From the NCBI RefSeq assembly GCF_028823535.1, contig NZ_JAQIYM010000004.1, forward strand, positions 62,001 to 126,000: 64,000 nt of DNA, given 5' to 3'. This stretch comes from Pseudomonas serbica. GTDB taxonomy: Bacteria; Pseudomonadota; Gammaproteobacteria; Pseudomonadales; Pseudomonadaceae. The notes beneath the pieces were generated by a model. It saw nothing but the letters and a program-made list of their open reading frames with translations. It ran no database searches and was not told the origin of the DNA. The number at the start of each line of letters is the position of its first letter. Position 1 is the stretch's first letter. Both the position numbers and the translations under genes were made by a program. Shown here one piece after another: positions 8,871 through 17,624 of this stretch.

Positions 8871-9368
8871 TTACAGACGGGGTTCGACGCGCATCCGCTG
8901 GGGATTGCCCGGCACAGGCGGACGACCGTAGCGATCATCGCCGGCACCGCCGAAAGGGTGGTCCTCTTCCGGCTCGTCGGCGCGGGCAGCAGCCTGGGCC
9001 GCGGCGGCCTGTTCCCGGCGGGCCTTGGCGCCGCGTTCGAGCATGAAACGCGCCCCCGCGAACACCAGGTAGATACCAAAAGCGATCATGGCGTACATCA
9101 ACAGGTCGGAAATCGCCCGCCACGCGTTGTTGCCGACCTTGAACAACAGGTCAAGGGCGGTGATGGCAAGGGCCGGGGCCACTTTTTCCTTCACCGGGTC
9201 GATGATGGTCGGGCTGAACAGCAGCACCGCCACCAGTAAACGCAGGGGTTCGCGCAGCCAGCGCCACATCCAGCGGGTGATGCGCATCCACACCAGCAGG
9301 CAGCCCAAGGCGGCAAAGGCGTAGAGGCCCCAAGCGATCAGATAGTCGTTCTCGGTCATGGTGTCCAT
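8871..9368 (-). CDS. Small membrane protein of unknown function
   Basis: A 165-residue protein not recognised as a named family. Hydrophobic segments are at about residues 9-27, 41-57 and 85-107, followed by a coiled-coil-like Ala/Arg/Gln tract (about 112-130) and a disordered Pro/Arg/Gly tail. The tail has no obvious enzymatic motif. An alternative start is the ATG nine bases downstream (MTENDYL); neither has a clear ribosome binding site. It is first in a probable unit with the amidotransferase and the DUF2937-like gene. Confidence 0.7.
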   Translation of the reverse strand: MDTMTENDYLIAWGLYAFAALGCLLVWMRITRWMWRWLREPLRLLVAVLLFSPTIIDPVKEKVAPALAITALDLLFKVGNNAWRAISDLLMYAMIAFGIYLVFAGARFMLERGAKARREQAAAAQAAARADEPEEDHPFGGAGDDRYGRPPVPGNPQRMRVEPRL

Positions 9369-9450
9369 GGCAAGGCAGGCAAAGAGGCGCTTATGATAAC
9401 GGCTTTTCGTCCATCAGGCTGCCCAAATCCAGCCAGCAACTCACGACCCC

Positions 9451-9555
9451 TGTGGGAGCGGGCTTGTTCGCGAAAGCGGTGTGTCAGTCAACAGAGATGT
9501 TGAATTTGCTGACCCCTTCGTCGGAGCGCCGCCCGGAGCAAGCCCGCTCCCACAG
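9451..9555. repeat. REPIN (REP pair)
   Basis: The left arm is TGTGGGAGCGGGCTTGTTCG and the right arm is GAGCAAGCCCGCTCCCACA. The right half contains an extra GC-rich insert before the arm, so it is an imperfect pair. It lies between a divergent gene pair. Confidence 0.85.
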
Positions 9556-9596
9556 GTTGTGAACCCCCTATTCAGTAAACTGTTCGAGAGACTTTC

Positions 9597-11651
9597 ATGC
9601 CCCTATCCGCCAACGTTTCCGACGCCCCGATCGCCCGCAAGGCCGAAGGACCCGACCCGTACGCCTGGCTGCAGGAGCGCGACAGCGCAGCGGTGCTCGA
9701 CTATCTCAAGGCTGAAAACCGCTATCAGGAAGCGCAAACCGCCGATCAGGCCGGGTTACGTGAAACCCTGTTCGAGGAGATCAAGGGCCGGATTCTCGAA
9801 ACCGACCTGTCCCTGCCCTCGCCGTGGGGACCGTACCTGTATTACACGCGCACCACGGCCGGCGACGAGTATGCCCGTCACTACCGCTGCCCGCGCCCGG
9901 CCGACGACAGCCTGGTCCTCGACGAAAGCCGTGAGCAACTGCTGCTGGACCCTAACGAACTGGCCAAAGGCGGTTTCTTTTCCCTCGGCGCGTTCAGCAT
10001 CAGCCCCGATCATCAACGCCTGGCCTACAGCGTCGATTCCACTGGCGATGAGATCTACACGCTGTTCGTCAAGGAATTGTCCGACGGGCGCGTCAGTGAA
10101 CTGGAGTTCCAGGACTGCGACGGCAGCATGACCTGGGCCAACGACAGCCTGACCCTGTTTTTCGGCGAACTGGACGACACTCACCGTCCGCACAAGCTGT
10201 TGCGGTACCGCCTGGATGGCACGGCGGCCGAAGAAGTGTTCCATGAAACGGACGGCCGCTTCTTCATGCATTGCTACCGTTCGAGCTCCGAACAGCAATT
10301 GCTGCTGTCCGTGGGCAGCAAGACCACCAGCGAAGCCTGGGTGCTCGACGCCAATCTCCCGCACCTGCCCTTTACCTGCGTGGCGCCCCGCCAGGAAAAC
10401 CATGAGTACGATGTTGACCACGGCGCGCTCGACGGCCAATGGACCTGGTTCATCCGGACCAATCGCGACGGCATCAACTTTGCCTTGTACACCGCCGTCG
10501 ATACCGGCGTGGCGCCGACCGAAGCCGATTGGCAGAACCTGATTCCCCATAGCGACACGGTGATGATCGATGGCATGAGCCTGAACGCGGGCGCCATGAC
10601 CCTGAGCCTGCGGGTCGGCGGTTTGCCGGTGATCGAGGTTCACCCGCAGGACCTGCCGAGCTATCGGGTGCAACTGCCGGACGCAGCCTACAGCCTGCAC
10701 GTGCAGAACAGCCTGGAATTCGTCAGCGAGCGGATACGCCTGCGCTACGAAGCGTTGAACCGTCCGGCGCAAATCCGCCAGCTGGAACTGGTCAGCGGCG
10801 AGCAGAAAGTGCTCAAGCAAACCCCGGTGCTGGGCCCGTTCGACGCCGACGCCTACGTCAGCCAGCGCTTGTGGGCAACGGCGCCCGATGGCACGCAAGT
10901 GCCGATCAGCCTGGTGGTCAAGCGCGAAGCACTCGGCAAGCCGGTTCCGCTTTACCTGTACGGCTACGGCGCCTATGGCGAAAGCCTCGACCCGTGGTTC
11001 TCCCACGCGCGCCTGAGCCTGCTCGATCGCGGCATGGCGTTCGCCATCGCTCACGTTCGCGGCGGCGGTGAACTGGGCGAAGCCTGGTATCGCGCCGGCA
11101 AGCAGGAGCACAAGCAGAATACCTTCAGCGACTTCATTGCCTGCGCCGAACACCTGATCGCCAATGGCCTGACCACCGCGCCGCAACTGGCGATCAGCGG
11201 GGGCAGCGCCGGCGGCCTGCTGATCGGGGCAGTGCTTAATCAGCGGCCGCAGCTGTTTGGCGCGGCGATCGCCGAAGTGCCGTTCGTCGATGTGCTCAAC
11301 ACCATGCTCGACCCGGAGCTGCCCTTGACCGTTACCGAATACGACGAGTGGGGCAATCCTGAAGAGCCGCACGTGCATGATCGGATCAATGCTTATGCGC
11401 CTTACGAAAACGTCACCGCGCAAGCCTATCCGCCGACTCTGGTGATCGCTGGCTACAACGACAGTCGCGTGCAGTATTGGGAAGCGGCCAAATGGGTGGC
11501 GAAATTGCGCGCCACCAAGACCGACAACAATCCATTGCTGCTCAAGACCGAACTGGGCGCCGGCCATGGCGGGATGAGCGGTCGATACCAGGGATTGCGT
11601 GACGTAGCGCTCGAATATGCATTTTTGTTCAAGGTGTTGGGGGTTGCCTGA
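9597..11651 (+). CDS. ptrB: Oligopeptidase B / S9 prolyl oligopeptidase-family serine peptidase
   Basis: A 684-residue cytoplasmic peptidase that cleaves short peptides, usually after Lys or Arg in this family. The first 400 residues form the beta-propeller. The C-terminal alpha/beta-hydrolase domain has the nucleophile in SGGSAGGLL (about residue 541), the acid in AGYNDSRVQYWE (about 625) and the His in ELGAGHGGMSGR (about 660). A GAGAG spacing of the start with GAGAG before the ATG is acceptable. Length matches PtrB. It stands alone between two REPINs. Confidence 0.9.
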   Translation: MPLSANVSDAPIARKAEGPDPYAWLQERDSAAVLDYLKAENRYQEAQTADQAGLRETLFEEIKGRILETDLSLPSPWGPYLYYTRTTAGDEYARHYRCPRPADDSLVLDESREQLLLDPNELAKGGFFSLGAFSISPDHQRLAYSVDSTGDEIYTLFVKELSDGRVSELEFQDCDGSMTWANDSLTLFFGELDDTHRPHKLLRYRLDGTAAEEVFHETDGRFFMHCYRSSSEQQLLLSVGSKTTSEAWVLDANLPHLPFTCVAPRQENHEYDVDHGALDGQWTWFIRTNRDGINFALYTAVDTGVAPTEADWQNLIPHSDTVMIDGMSLNAGAMTLSLRVGGLPVIEVHPQDLPSYRVQLPDAAYSLHVQNSLEFVSERIRLRYEALNRPAQIRQLELVSGEQKVLKQTPVLGPFDADAYVSQRLWATAPDGTQVPISLVVKREALGKPVPLYLYGYGAYGESLDPWFSHARLSLLDRGMAFAIAHVRGGGELGEAWYRAGKQEHKQNTFSDFIACAEHLIANGLTTAPQLAISGGSAGGLLIGAVLNQRPQLFGAAIAEVPFVDVLNTMLDPELPLTVTEYDEWGNPEEPHVHDRINAYAPYENVTAQAYPPTLVIAGYNDSRVQYWEAAKWVAKLRATKTDNNPLLLKTELGAGHGGMSGRYQGLRDVALEYAFLFKVLGVA

Positions 11652-11717
11652 GGAACTTGGCTGGGTGCGCGGGTCTTAATCGCGCACAACGCAAGCCGAT
11701 ACAACACTGACCCACCT

Positions 11718-11807
11718 GTGGGAGCGGGCTTGCTCGCGAAGGCGATTTTTCAGTCAACCTCTGTGTTGAGTATTTTGGCCGCTTCGCGAGCAAGCCCGCT
11801 TCCACAG
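11718..11807. repeat. REPIN (REP pair)
   Basis: Left arm TGTGGGAGCGGGCTTGCTCG and right arm CGAGCAAGCCCGCTTCCACA, in inverted orientation around a spacer that contains TCAACCTCTGTGTTGA. Confidence 0.9.
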
Positions 11808-11826
11808 GGTTACCGGACCGCACGAC

Positions 11827-12300
11827 ATGTCAGAACCCACCTTACTGAACAACGAAATTCGCAACTGGCTGATGGACTGCGGCCTGTTCAATCAGCTGCT
11901 GCCGGCGGAGTTCGCCGCGGCCTCGGGCTATTTCAGCCTCAGCACCATTGCCCAAGGCGAAGAAATCTTCCACGAGGGCGATGCCGGCAGCTTCATGTGC
12001 ATCATCCATACCGGCCAGGTGGCGGTGCAGAAGACCACCAGCGACGGCCAGCAGGTGACCATCGCGACGCTGCGCAGCGGTCGCTCGTTCGGCGAAATGG
12101 CCGTACTCGACGGCGAACGCCGTTCGGCCAGTTGCGTGGCCGCGAGCAACTGCCAGTTGCTCAACCTGGGCAAGGATTCGCTGGAAAAGATGCTCAATGA
12201 GGCTCCGAAAATCGCTGCCAAAATCATCCGTGCCCTCGCCGTCTCACTCTCCAAACGCTTGCGCATGGCCGACGGGCAACTGCTGGCGCAACAGGTTTAA
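11827..12300 (+). CDS. Cyclic nucleotide-binding domain protein
   Basis: A 157-residue protein that is essentially a single cNMP-binding (CAP_ED) domain. The phosphate-binding cassette is visible as GRSFGEMAVLDGERRSASCVA at about residues 94-114. There is no DNA-binding or catalytic domain. It may work as a cAMP- or cGMP-sensing module in a complex; the partner is unknown. Its stop overlaps the end of the convergent proline-rich gene by four bases. Confidence 0.85.
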   Translation: MSEPTLLNNEIRNWLMDCGLFNQLLPAEFAAASGYFSLSTIAQGEEIFHEGDAGSFMCIIHTGQVAVQKTTSDGQQVTIATLRSGRSFGEMAVLDGERRSASCVAASNCQLLNLGKDSLEKMLNEAPKIAAKIIRALAVSLSKRLRMADGQLLAQQV

Positions 12301-12590
12301 CCGCCGGGCGGCTTGACCTTCGGCGGGTTCTGCTCGATCCCCGGCACCGGCTGGTCCTTGGTTGGGGGGCTCGGCATCTCGATCGGCACCAAGGGTGGGC
12401 CGCTACTGCCTGGACCCACTTTAGGCTGGGGTGCAGGACTGATCTGCGGATACGGCGTGGGCGTTGCGGTGCCTGGCGAACCGGGCATTGGCGCGGGACT
12501 GATCGGCGTTGTCTGCAGTTGCTGGGCCTGCACTGCAGTTATCGAGAGCGCGGTCAGGGCAATGGCCGTTAGAATGGTGCGCTTCATCAA
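12297..12590 (-). CDS. Proline-rich exported small protein
   Basis: A 97-residue protein with a signal peptide (KRTILTAIALTALSITAVQAQ; cleavage probably after VQA near residue 22). The mature part is very rich in Pro, Gly, Thr and Ser and looks disordered, with repeated xPxP motifs. No family is recognised. It probably resides in the periplasm. The start is MMKRT; the second Met is equally possible. The end overlaps the cNMP-binding gene by four bases on the other strand. Confidence 0.7.
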   Translation of the reverse strand: MMKRTILTAIALTALSITAVQAQQLQTTPISPAPMPGSPGTATPTPYPQISPAPQPKVGPGSSGPPLVPIEMPSPPTKDQPVPGIEQNPPKVKPPGG

Positions 12591-12681
12591 TGGCTCCGTT
12601 GGCCTTGTGGTCTTTTGCAGGCTACTCCCAACTGCGCCCTTTTGCCTTCCCCTGTGCTGCCATTTTCCTCAAGTGAGCCTC

Positions 12682-13368
12682 ATGAAACGTTTTGTTCTAC
12701 TCGATACCGCCCCTATTCCCGAGAACGGTGGGGCCCTGTGCCTGTTCGAGTATGGCGAGGATTTCGTCATCAAGATCCAGGGCGGTGACGGCGGACAACT
12801 GATGAATACGCGCATGCACGGCTCCGAGGATGCCTTGGCCGAGATCCCCTGCCGCAAGGTCGCGGGACGGCCGAACTCGCGGGTATTGATCGGTGGCCTG
12901 GGCATGGGCTTCACCCTCGCCTCGGCGCTCAAGCACCTGGGCAAGTCCGCTGAAGTGGTGGTCGCCGAACTGGTGCCCGGCGTCGTAGAGTGGAACCGTG
13001 GGCCGCTGGGCGAAAAAGCCGGCAACCCCCTGCAAGACCCGCGCACCGTGATCCGCCTGGAAGACGTGGCCAAGGTCCTGCAGGCAGAGCCGCAAGGTTT
13101 CGACGCAATCATGCTCGATGTCGACAACGGCCCCGAAGGCCTGACCCAGCGGGCCAACAGCTGGCTCTACTCCGCCGGCGGCCTGAGCGCCTGCGCCAAG
13201 GCCCTGCGACCAAAAGGCGTGCTGGCGGTCTGGTCGGCCAGCGCAGACCGGCAGTTTTCCGACAAACTGAAAAAAGCCGGTTTCAAGGCCGAGGAAGTGC
13301 AGGTCTTCGCCCACGGCAACAAGGGCACCCGCCACACCATCTGGATTGCCGAGAAGCTCAAGGGCTGA
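12682..13368 (+). CDS. Spermidine synthase-like methyltransferase-fold protein
   Basis: A 228-residue protein with a Rossmann fold of the spermidine synthase type: RVLIGGLGMGFTLASALKHL (about 73-92), an acidic strand-2 end VVVAELVPGVVEWNR, and FDAIMLDVDNGPEGLT (about 140-155). It lacks the N-terminal beta-domain of genuine SpeE, so it may not make spermidine. The start is the ATG at 12682. The frame reads open upstream to 12313, but that part is a shadow of the proline-rich gene. Function is uncertain. Confidence 0.8.
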   Translation: MKRFVLLDTAPIPENGGALCLFEYGEDFVIKIQGGDGGQLMNTRMHGSEDALAEIPCRKVAGRPNSRVLIGGLGMGFTLASALKHLGKSAEVVVAELVPGVVEWNRGPLGEKAGNPLQDPRTVIRLEDVAKVLQAEPQGFDAIMLDVDNGPEGLTQRANSWLYSAGGLSACAKALRPKGVLAVWSASADRQFSDKLKKAGFKAEEVQVFAHGNKGTRHTIWIAEKLKG

Positions 13369-13416
13369 GCTAAACTGCGCTTATACCGTCATTAGTCATT
13401 CAACAAAGGTGAACCC

Positions 13417-13788
13417 ATGAGTTCGTCCACCCCGACCAACACCTCGAAGCTGGACCGCATCCTGGCCGACAACCAGCGCGACAAGGAAATGGGCTACCGC
13501 GACAAGGCCCTGAAGATGTACCCGCACGTGTGCGGCCGCTGCGCCCGTGAATTCTCCGGCAAGCGCCTGAGCGAGCTGACCGTGCACCACCGCGACCACA
13601 ACCACGACAACAACCCCCAGGACGGTTCGAACTGGGAATTGCTGTGCCTGTACTGCCACGATAACGAACACTCGCGTTATACCGACCAGCAGTATTTCGG
13701 CGAAGGCTCGCTGAGCACGCCGAAGATCGCCAAGGCGACGCACAACCCGTTTGCGGCGTTGGCAGGGTTGATGAAGAAGGACGACTGA
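13417..13788 (+). CDS. yajD: HNH nuclease-family protein YajD
   Basis: A 123-residue protein with an HNH motif. It shows CGRCAREFSGKRLSELTVHH and then a DHNHDNNPQDGSNWELLCLYCHDNEH segment, with two CxxC-type pairs for zinc. It matches YajD in length and layout. The N-terminus has a KLDRILADNQRDKEMGYRD helix. Biochemical function in the family is not settled. It is 48 bases after the spermidine-synthase-like gene. Confidence 0.88.
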   Translation: MSSSTPTNTSKLDRILADNQRDKEMGYRDKALKMYPHVCGRCAREFSGKRLSELTVHHRDHNHDNNPQDGSNWELLCLYCHDNEHSRYTDQQYFGEGSLSTPKIAKATHNPFAALAGLMKKDD

Positions 13789-13810
13789 ATCTTCAGCGCC
13801 TAGACTGGCC

Positions 13811-13892
13811 CCTTCGCGAGCAGGCTCGCTCCCACATTGGATCTCTGTTGCACGGGAGATCCCCTGTGGGAGCGAGCCTGCTCGCGAAAGCG
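13811..13892. repeat. REPIN (REP pair, opposite arrangement)
   Basis: Left arm CTTCGCGAGCAGGCTCGCTCCCACA and right arm TGTGGGAGCGAGCCTGCTCGCGAAAG form an inverted pair. Here the TGTGGGAG ends face inward, the opposite of most copies in the window. A short ATCTC/GAGAT dyad lies in the spacer. Confidence 0.9.
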
Positions 13893-13977
13893 ATTGCCCA
13901 GGCACCGCCAATCTGTGACCTGACCGCTGCCACCCAATCCCCGTATAATCGCGCTTTTTTCCAAAGGCACCCCGCTC

Positions 13978-14448
13978 GTGGCAGATAAACGGTACAGCTG
14001 CATAGGTTTGTATAACCCCAAATCACCGGAGAATGTCGGTTCGGTGATGCGCGCCGCTGGCTGTTATGGCGTGGCATCGGTGTTCTACACCGGCAAGCGT
14101 TATGAACGCGCCGCCGACTTCGTTACCGATACCAAGCGCGTCCACTACGATATTCCGCTGATCGGCATCGACGACCTGAAGAAAATCCTGCCCCTCAACT
14201 GTGTTCCCGTTGCCGTGGAACTGGTCGATGGCGCCCGCCCGTTGCCGGAGTACACTCACCCGGACCGTGCGCTGTACATCTTCGGCCCGGAGGACGGCTC
14301 GCTGGATAAAGAGATCCGTGACTGGTGCGAAGACGTGGTCTACATCCCGACCACCGGCTGCATGAACCTGGCCGCCACGGTCAACGTCGTGCTCTACGAC
14401 CGCATGGCCAAGGGCCTCAACACCCGTTCGGGGCCAAAATTCCGCTGA
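13978..14448 (+). CDS. TrmH/SPOUT-family RNA methyltransferase
   Basis: A 156-residue SPOUT (trefoil-knot) methyltransferase. The motifs are LYNPKSPENVGSVMRAAGCY (about 9-28), ALYIFGPEDGSL (about 99-110) and VYIPTTGCMNLAATVNVVLYD (about 121-141), which form the SAM-binding knot. It probably modifies a tRNA or rRNA ribose or base; the target is not evident. The start codon is a GTG. It is shorter than TrmJ and lacks an extension domain. Confidence 0.88.
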   Translation: MADKRYSCIGLYNPKSPENVGSVMRAAGCYGVASVFYTGKRYERAADFVTDTKRVHYDIPLIGIDDLKKILPLNCVPVAVELVDGARPLPEYTHPDRALYIFGPEDGSLDKEIRDWCEDVVYIPTTGCMNLAATVNVVLYDRMAKGLNTRSGPKFR

Positions 14449-14528
14449 AGCGGCGCACATCCGATGGAACAAGTGGCCTGCACCAGCAGTCAGCTTATCT
14501 ATCCATAACTCAAGCCTGGAGTCAGATC

Positions 14529-14906
14529 ATGAGCGAACTCAAACGCGTAGAGCGCATCGAATCCACCCCATTCCAGACCCCCTCCGAACAGAATGTGCAT
14601 GGCTGGGAACGCATCGGCTCACTGGCTGGCGGCGTGGTCATGGTCGGCAAGGGTTTGCGTCGCGGCGGCCTGTTCGGCTTGATTCAAGTGGCGATCGGCG
14701 GCGTGGCCCTGGCCCGTGGCATCACCGGCCACAGCTCGGCTAAAAGCCTGCTGGAAAAAAGCCGACAGGACATGAATAACGTGCGGGCGAAAATTCAGCG
14801 CGCAGGTGAAGAGTTGAATCGGTTGAAAGCCAATGCCGAGGCGGCGACCAAAACCGCGACCGTTACCGGCAATGATTCCCTGAAGTCGCCTAAAACCGGG
14901 GTTTGA
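14529..14906 (+). CDS. Small membrane-associated protein (DUF2892-like)
   Basis: A 125-residue protein. Residues 27-60 form a hydrophobic Gly-rich hairpin (SLAGGVVMVGKGL...LIQVAIGGVALARG) similar to the YgaP C-terminal / DUF2892 fold. A charged helix (about 70-105) follows. Function unknown. The start at 14529 was chosen because the longer frame would overlap the methyltransferase gene. Confidence 0.7.
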   Translation: MSELKRVERIESTPFQTPSEQNVHGWERIGSLAGGVVMVGKGLRRGGLFGLIQVAIGGVALARGITGHSSAKSLLEKSRQDMNNVRAKIQRAGEELNRLKANAEAATKTATVTGNDSLKSPKTGV

Positions 14907-14934
14907 TCCGGAGTTTGCGCCAGGGCTTATGGCC

Positions 14935-15022
14935 TCATCGCCAGCAGGCTGGCTCCCACAGTGATCTTCGCTATCACACGACAAAGAAGCCCCCTGTGGG
15001 AGCTAGCCTGCTGGCGAGGGCG
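14935..15022. repeat. REPIN (REP pair, opposite arrangement)
   Basis: Left arm TCGCCAGCAGGCTGGCTCCCACA and right arm TGTGGGAGCTAGCCTGCTGGCGAG. It fills nearly all of the space between two convergent genes and ends four bases before the minus-strand stop. Confidence 0.88.
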
Positions 15023-15025
15023 GTA

Positions 15026-16255
15026 TTACCGAAGCAACCCGCTATCCAATACCTTGGAAGACTCCCCAAGCACGCTCTCACTGAGCTGTACGAATTGCTT
15101 GGTATCAATGCTCCCCAGGTGCATCGCCCCGCGCAGCACATCATCCAGCGAGCGCTTGTTGCGTGTCTTCAGGCGAATCTCGCGATCCAGTTCCTGTAGC
15201 AACACCACCGCCTTCGCGACCTGCGCAGGGTTGATCTGCTCGCCCCGCAAACTGGTGACTTTCTGGCTTTCCTTGACCAGCTTCCCGTGCAGATCCTCAT
15301 AACGCTCATCGCTCATGCCGCCGGCCCGGCGCACCAGTTCGATGGCGTAGTACTCGGCGAAACCTTCACTGATCCAGTCGCTGCGCTGCTGATCGTTGAT
15401 CCGCCCGAACACCTGGGCCAACTCTCGAACCAACGGGCTCCTGCCATTTTCACCGACCAGCGGCAGGCGGCTATTCAGATAAATCGATTCGTGCGCCGAC
15501 AGGCTGCCACGCCACATGGGATCGTTGGCGCCGACAATCAGCAACTTGGTCGGGTGACGAGGAAACACGGCCTGCACCTGGGGCCAGACAAACGTCAGCA
15601 GCGTCAGCACATCCATGCGCCGCATGCCTTGCCCGCGCGGCGAGGCGACGGTGACTTCGGTTTCGCCCAAGCGCGTTCGTCGACTGCCCAGGTGCCCGGC
15701 GAGCATCCAGCCCGTGGGTCGGTCGAACAGCCGGGAAACGTTATCGATACGAAATTTATGCTTGCCGATGCGCGGCCAGGCGGTTTCGACGCTTTGCCAA
15801 CCATTGGGCAACTCGAATTCAAGGCGTGAAACCAACTCGGTGCCGTCCTGCTGATCGAGCCTGGCCGGCGGCACCAGATCGTCACCACGCATCAACGCCC
15901 AGGTCGGGGTCATGCGCGTGTCGAAACTGCCGTTCTTGCGCCCGTGACTGATCTTCACCCGATAGGTCAGACTGGCCTTCTCGGCCGTCGGGCGCCATAC
16001 CCCGCGGGCCGCCTTGCCTGCGGTCAGCTGCCATTGGCCGTCGGCCTTGAAATCGCTGTATTGGCTGCCGTCGCCGAGGTCGAAATCCAGGCTGCGCACC
16101 GCCGCGCCCTGGGCCAGGGTCAGGCGCACCTCAGCCTGGTCGCTTTGCGGCAACAGGCGCACGTGGTAATCCAGATCGACTTTCTTCGCCGCCCACACGG
16201 GCAAGCTCAGGGCGCACAACCCAATGACCAGCGCCTGCCGCCATCCCACAGCCAT
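15026..16255 (-). CDS. Exported M1/M61-like protein with a degenerate zinc motif
   Basis: A 409-residue protein with a signal peptide (ending at about LPVWA-AKK, residue 23). The N-terminal part is beta-rich, as in M1/M61 aminopeptidases. The C-terminal helical part has SPLVRELAQVFG and, 19 residues on, DWISEGFAEYY. In active gluzincins the first would be HExxH; here R277-E278-x-x-Q281 replaces both His ligands, while the glutamate in SEGFAEYY (E297) is kept. It is therefore probably a non-catalytic relative. The start is the ATG at 16253-16255, preceded by AAGGAG. It is a lone gene. Confidence 0.75.
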   Translation of the reverse strand: MAVGWRQALVIGLCALSLPVWAAKKVDLDYHVRLLPQSDQAEVRLTLAQGAAVRSLDFDLGDGSQYSDFKADGQWQLTAGKAARGVWRPTAEKASLTYRVKISHGRKNGSFDTRMTPTWALMRGDDLVPPARLDQQDGTELVSRLEFELPNGWQSVETAWPRIGKHKFRIDNVSRLFDRPTGWMLAGHLGSRRTRLGETEVTVASPRGQGMRRMDVLTLLTFVWPQVQAVFPRHPTKLLIVGANDPMWRGSLSAHESIYLNSRLPLVGENGRSPLVRELAQVFGRINDQQRSDWISEGFAEYYAIELVRRAGGMSDERYEDLHGKLVKESQKVTSLRGEQINPAQVAKAVVLLQELDREIRLKTRNKRSLDDVLRGAMHLGSIDTKQFVQLSESVLGESSKVLDSGLLR

Positions 16256-16292
16256 ACACACTCCTTGGTGGAACCTTGACCTGCGCTGCGCT

Positions 16293-16742
16293 TTAACCTG
16301 CGCGGAAAATCAGATGGTCTTCCCAGTCCTCTTCCGCCACGCTGCCTTCGGCGAGCATGCGCCCGGACTGGGAAATACGTTCGTGGTGCACCGCATCGCG
16401 ATCACCGCACACCAGGTGATGCCACAGCGGCAGGTCCTTGCCCTCGCTGACCAGGCGATAGCCGCAGGTCGGTGGCAACCATTTGAACTCGTCGGCCTTG
16501 CCCGGTGTGAGCTGGATGCAGTCCGGCACCGAGGCGCGACGGTTGGGGTAGTCGCTGCACTGGCAGGTTTTCAGGTCCAGCAGTTTGCAGGCAATGCGTG
16601 TGTAATAGACGCTGTTGTCGTCTTCGTCCTCGAGCTTTTGCAGGCAGCACAGGCCACAGCCGTCGCACAGCGATTCCCATTCCTGCTGATCGAGTTGATC
16701 GAGGGTTTTTCGTATCCAGAACGGTTCTACTTTGGCGGCCAT
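16293..16742 (-). CDS. ycgN: YcgN-family cysteine cluster protein (UPF0260)
   Basis: A 149-residue protein of the YcgN/YkgJ cysteine-cluster group. The cluster begins [14 protein letters not shown] at about residue 27 and continues with [11 protein letters not shown] and DCIQL, which suggests metal or Fe-S binding. There are no membrane segments. It is on the minus strand 37 bases before the aminopeptidase-like gene. The start is the ATG at 16740-16742; the frame upstream of it has no support. Function unknown. Confidence 0.88.
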   Translation of the reverse strand: MAAKVEPFWIRKTLDQLDQQEWESLCDGCGLCCLQKLEDEDDNSVYYTRIACKLLDLKTCQCSDYPNRRASVPDCIQLTPGKADEFKWLPPTCGYRLVSEGKDLPLWHHLVCGDRDAVHHERISQSGRMLAEGSVAEEDWEDHLIFRAG

Positions 16743-16906
16743 GGTTCGAGCATCGACATCAGGTGGTGAAAAGGCCGCCAGTCTAGTGCCCGCAGCCCCG
16801 CGGGCCAAGCATTGGCGACTGCCGGTAGAACGGGCTTGTCAGTTATTGCGTCGCCAAGTAGGGTTTTGCGTCGCTCCCACTTTCAAACGTAGCAAGGAAT
16901 CTCTTG

Positions 16907-17500
16907 ATGAGTGCAAATCCCCGTATTGCCGAATACGCCATTCACCCTCAGTTCACCGATCGCTGGTCGCCCCGTGCCTTCACCGGCGAAAGCATTCCTG
17001 AAGAGACCCTGCTGAGCTTCTTCGAAGCCGCGCGTTGGGCGCCGTCGGCCTACAACTCGCAGCCTTGGCGGTTTCTCTATGCGCGTCGCGATACGCCGAA
17101 CTGGGAGCGTTACCTGGGCCTGCTGAACGAATTCAATCGCAGCTGGGCGCAACACGCCTCGGCACTGGTGATCGTGATCTCGAAAACCACCTTCACCGCG
17201 CCTGGCGCCAGTGAAGAAACCCCGGCGCTGTGGCACACCTTCGACACCGGTTCCGCCTGGGGCCACCTGGCGCTGCAAGCCAGCATCAGCGGCTGGCACA
17301 CCCACGGCATGGCCGGTTTCGATCAGGAGCTGACCCGCAAGGAGCTGAACATTCCTGAGGGCTATGCCCTGCATGCGGCCGTGGCCGTGGGTAAATTGGG
17401 GGATAAAGCAACGCTGGCGGACTACCTGCAAGCCCGTGAGGAGCCGAGCCCGCGGCGTCCGTTGAACGAGTTGGCGGCTGAAGGCGACTTCACCCTCTAA
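16907..17500 (+). CDS. Nitroreductase-family oxidoreductase
   Basis: A 197-residue flavoprotein of the nitroreductase family, using FMN. The signature DRWSPRAFTGESIPEETLL is at about residues 16-34. It is followed by FFEAARWAPSAYNSQPWRF, the FMN-binding RW.PSxxNxQPW motif. The C-terminal half has the usual helical bundle with GWHTHGMAGFD. The start was set at the ATG at 16907, preceded by AAGGA, rather than the TTG three bases earlier. The natural substrate is unknown. Confidence 0.88.
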   Translation: MSANPRIAEYAIHPQFTDRWSPRAFTGESIPEETLLSFFEAARWAPSAYNSQPWRFLYARRDTPNWERYLGLLNEFNRSWAQHASALVIVISKTTFTAPGASEETPALWHTFDTGSAWGHLALQASISGWHTHGMAGFDQELTRKELNIPEGYALHAAVAVGKLGDKATLADYLQAREEPSPRRPLNELAAEGDFTL

Positions 17501-17518
17501 ACCACAACGCATATCTAC

Positions 17519-17610
17519 TGTAGGAGCCGAGCTTGCTCGCGATAGCGGTGTCACAGTCAACGATGATGTTGAATGTGATGGCCTCTTCGCGAGCAAGCTC
17601 GGCTCCTACA
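17519..17610. repeat. REPIN (REP pair)
   Basis: Left arm TGTAGGAGCCGAGCTTGCTCGCG and right arm CGCGAGCAAGCTCGGCTCCTACA. It separates two convergent genes. Confidence 0.9.
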
Positions 17611-17624
17611 GGTTTAGCGTCAAC

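Noticed and set aside
9756..11567. 603-residue minus-strand frame across oligopeptidase B
   Set aside because: Same reason: the plus-strand gene has the full serine-peptidase triad and the antisense frame has none.
12313..12681. N-terminal extension of the spermidine-synthase-like gene
   Set aside because: It lies antisense to the proline-rich exported protein gene and has no conserved features; the ATG at 12682 is used.
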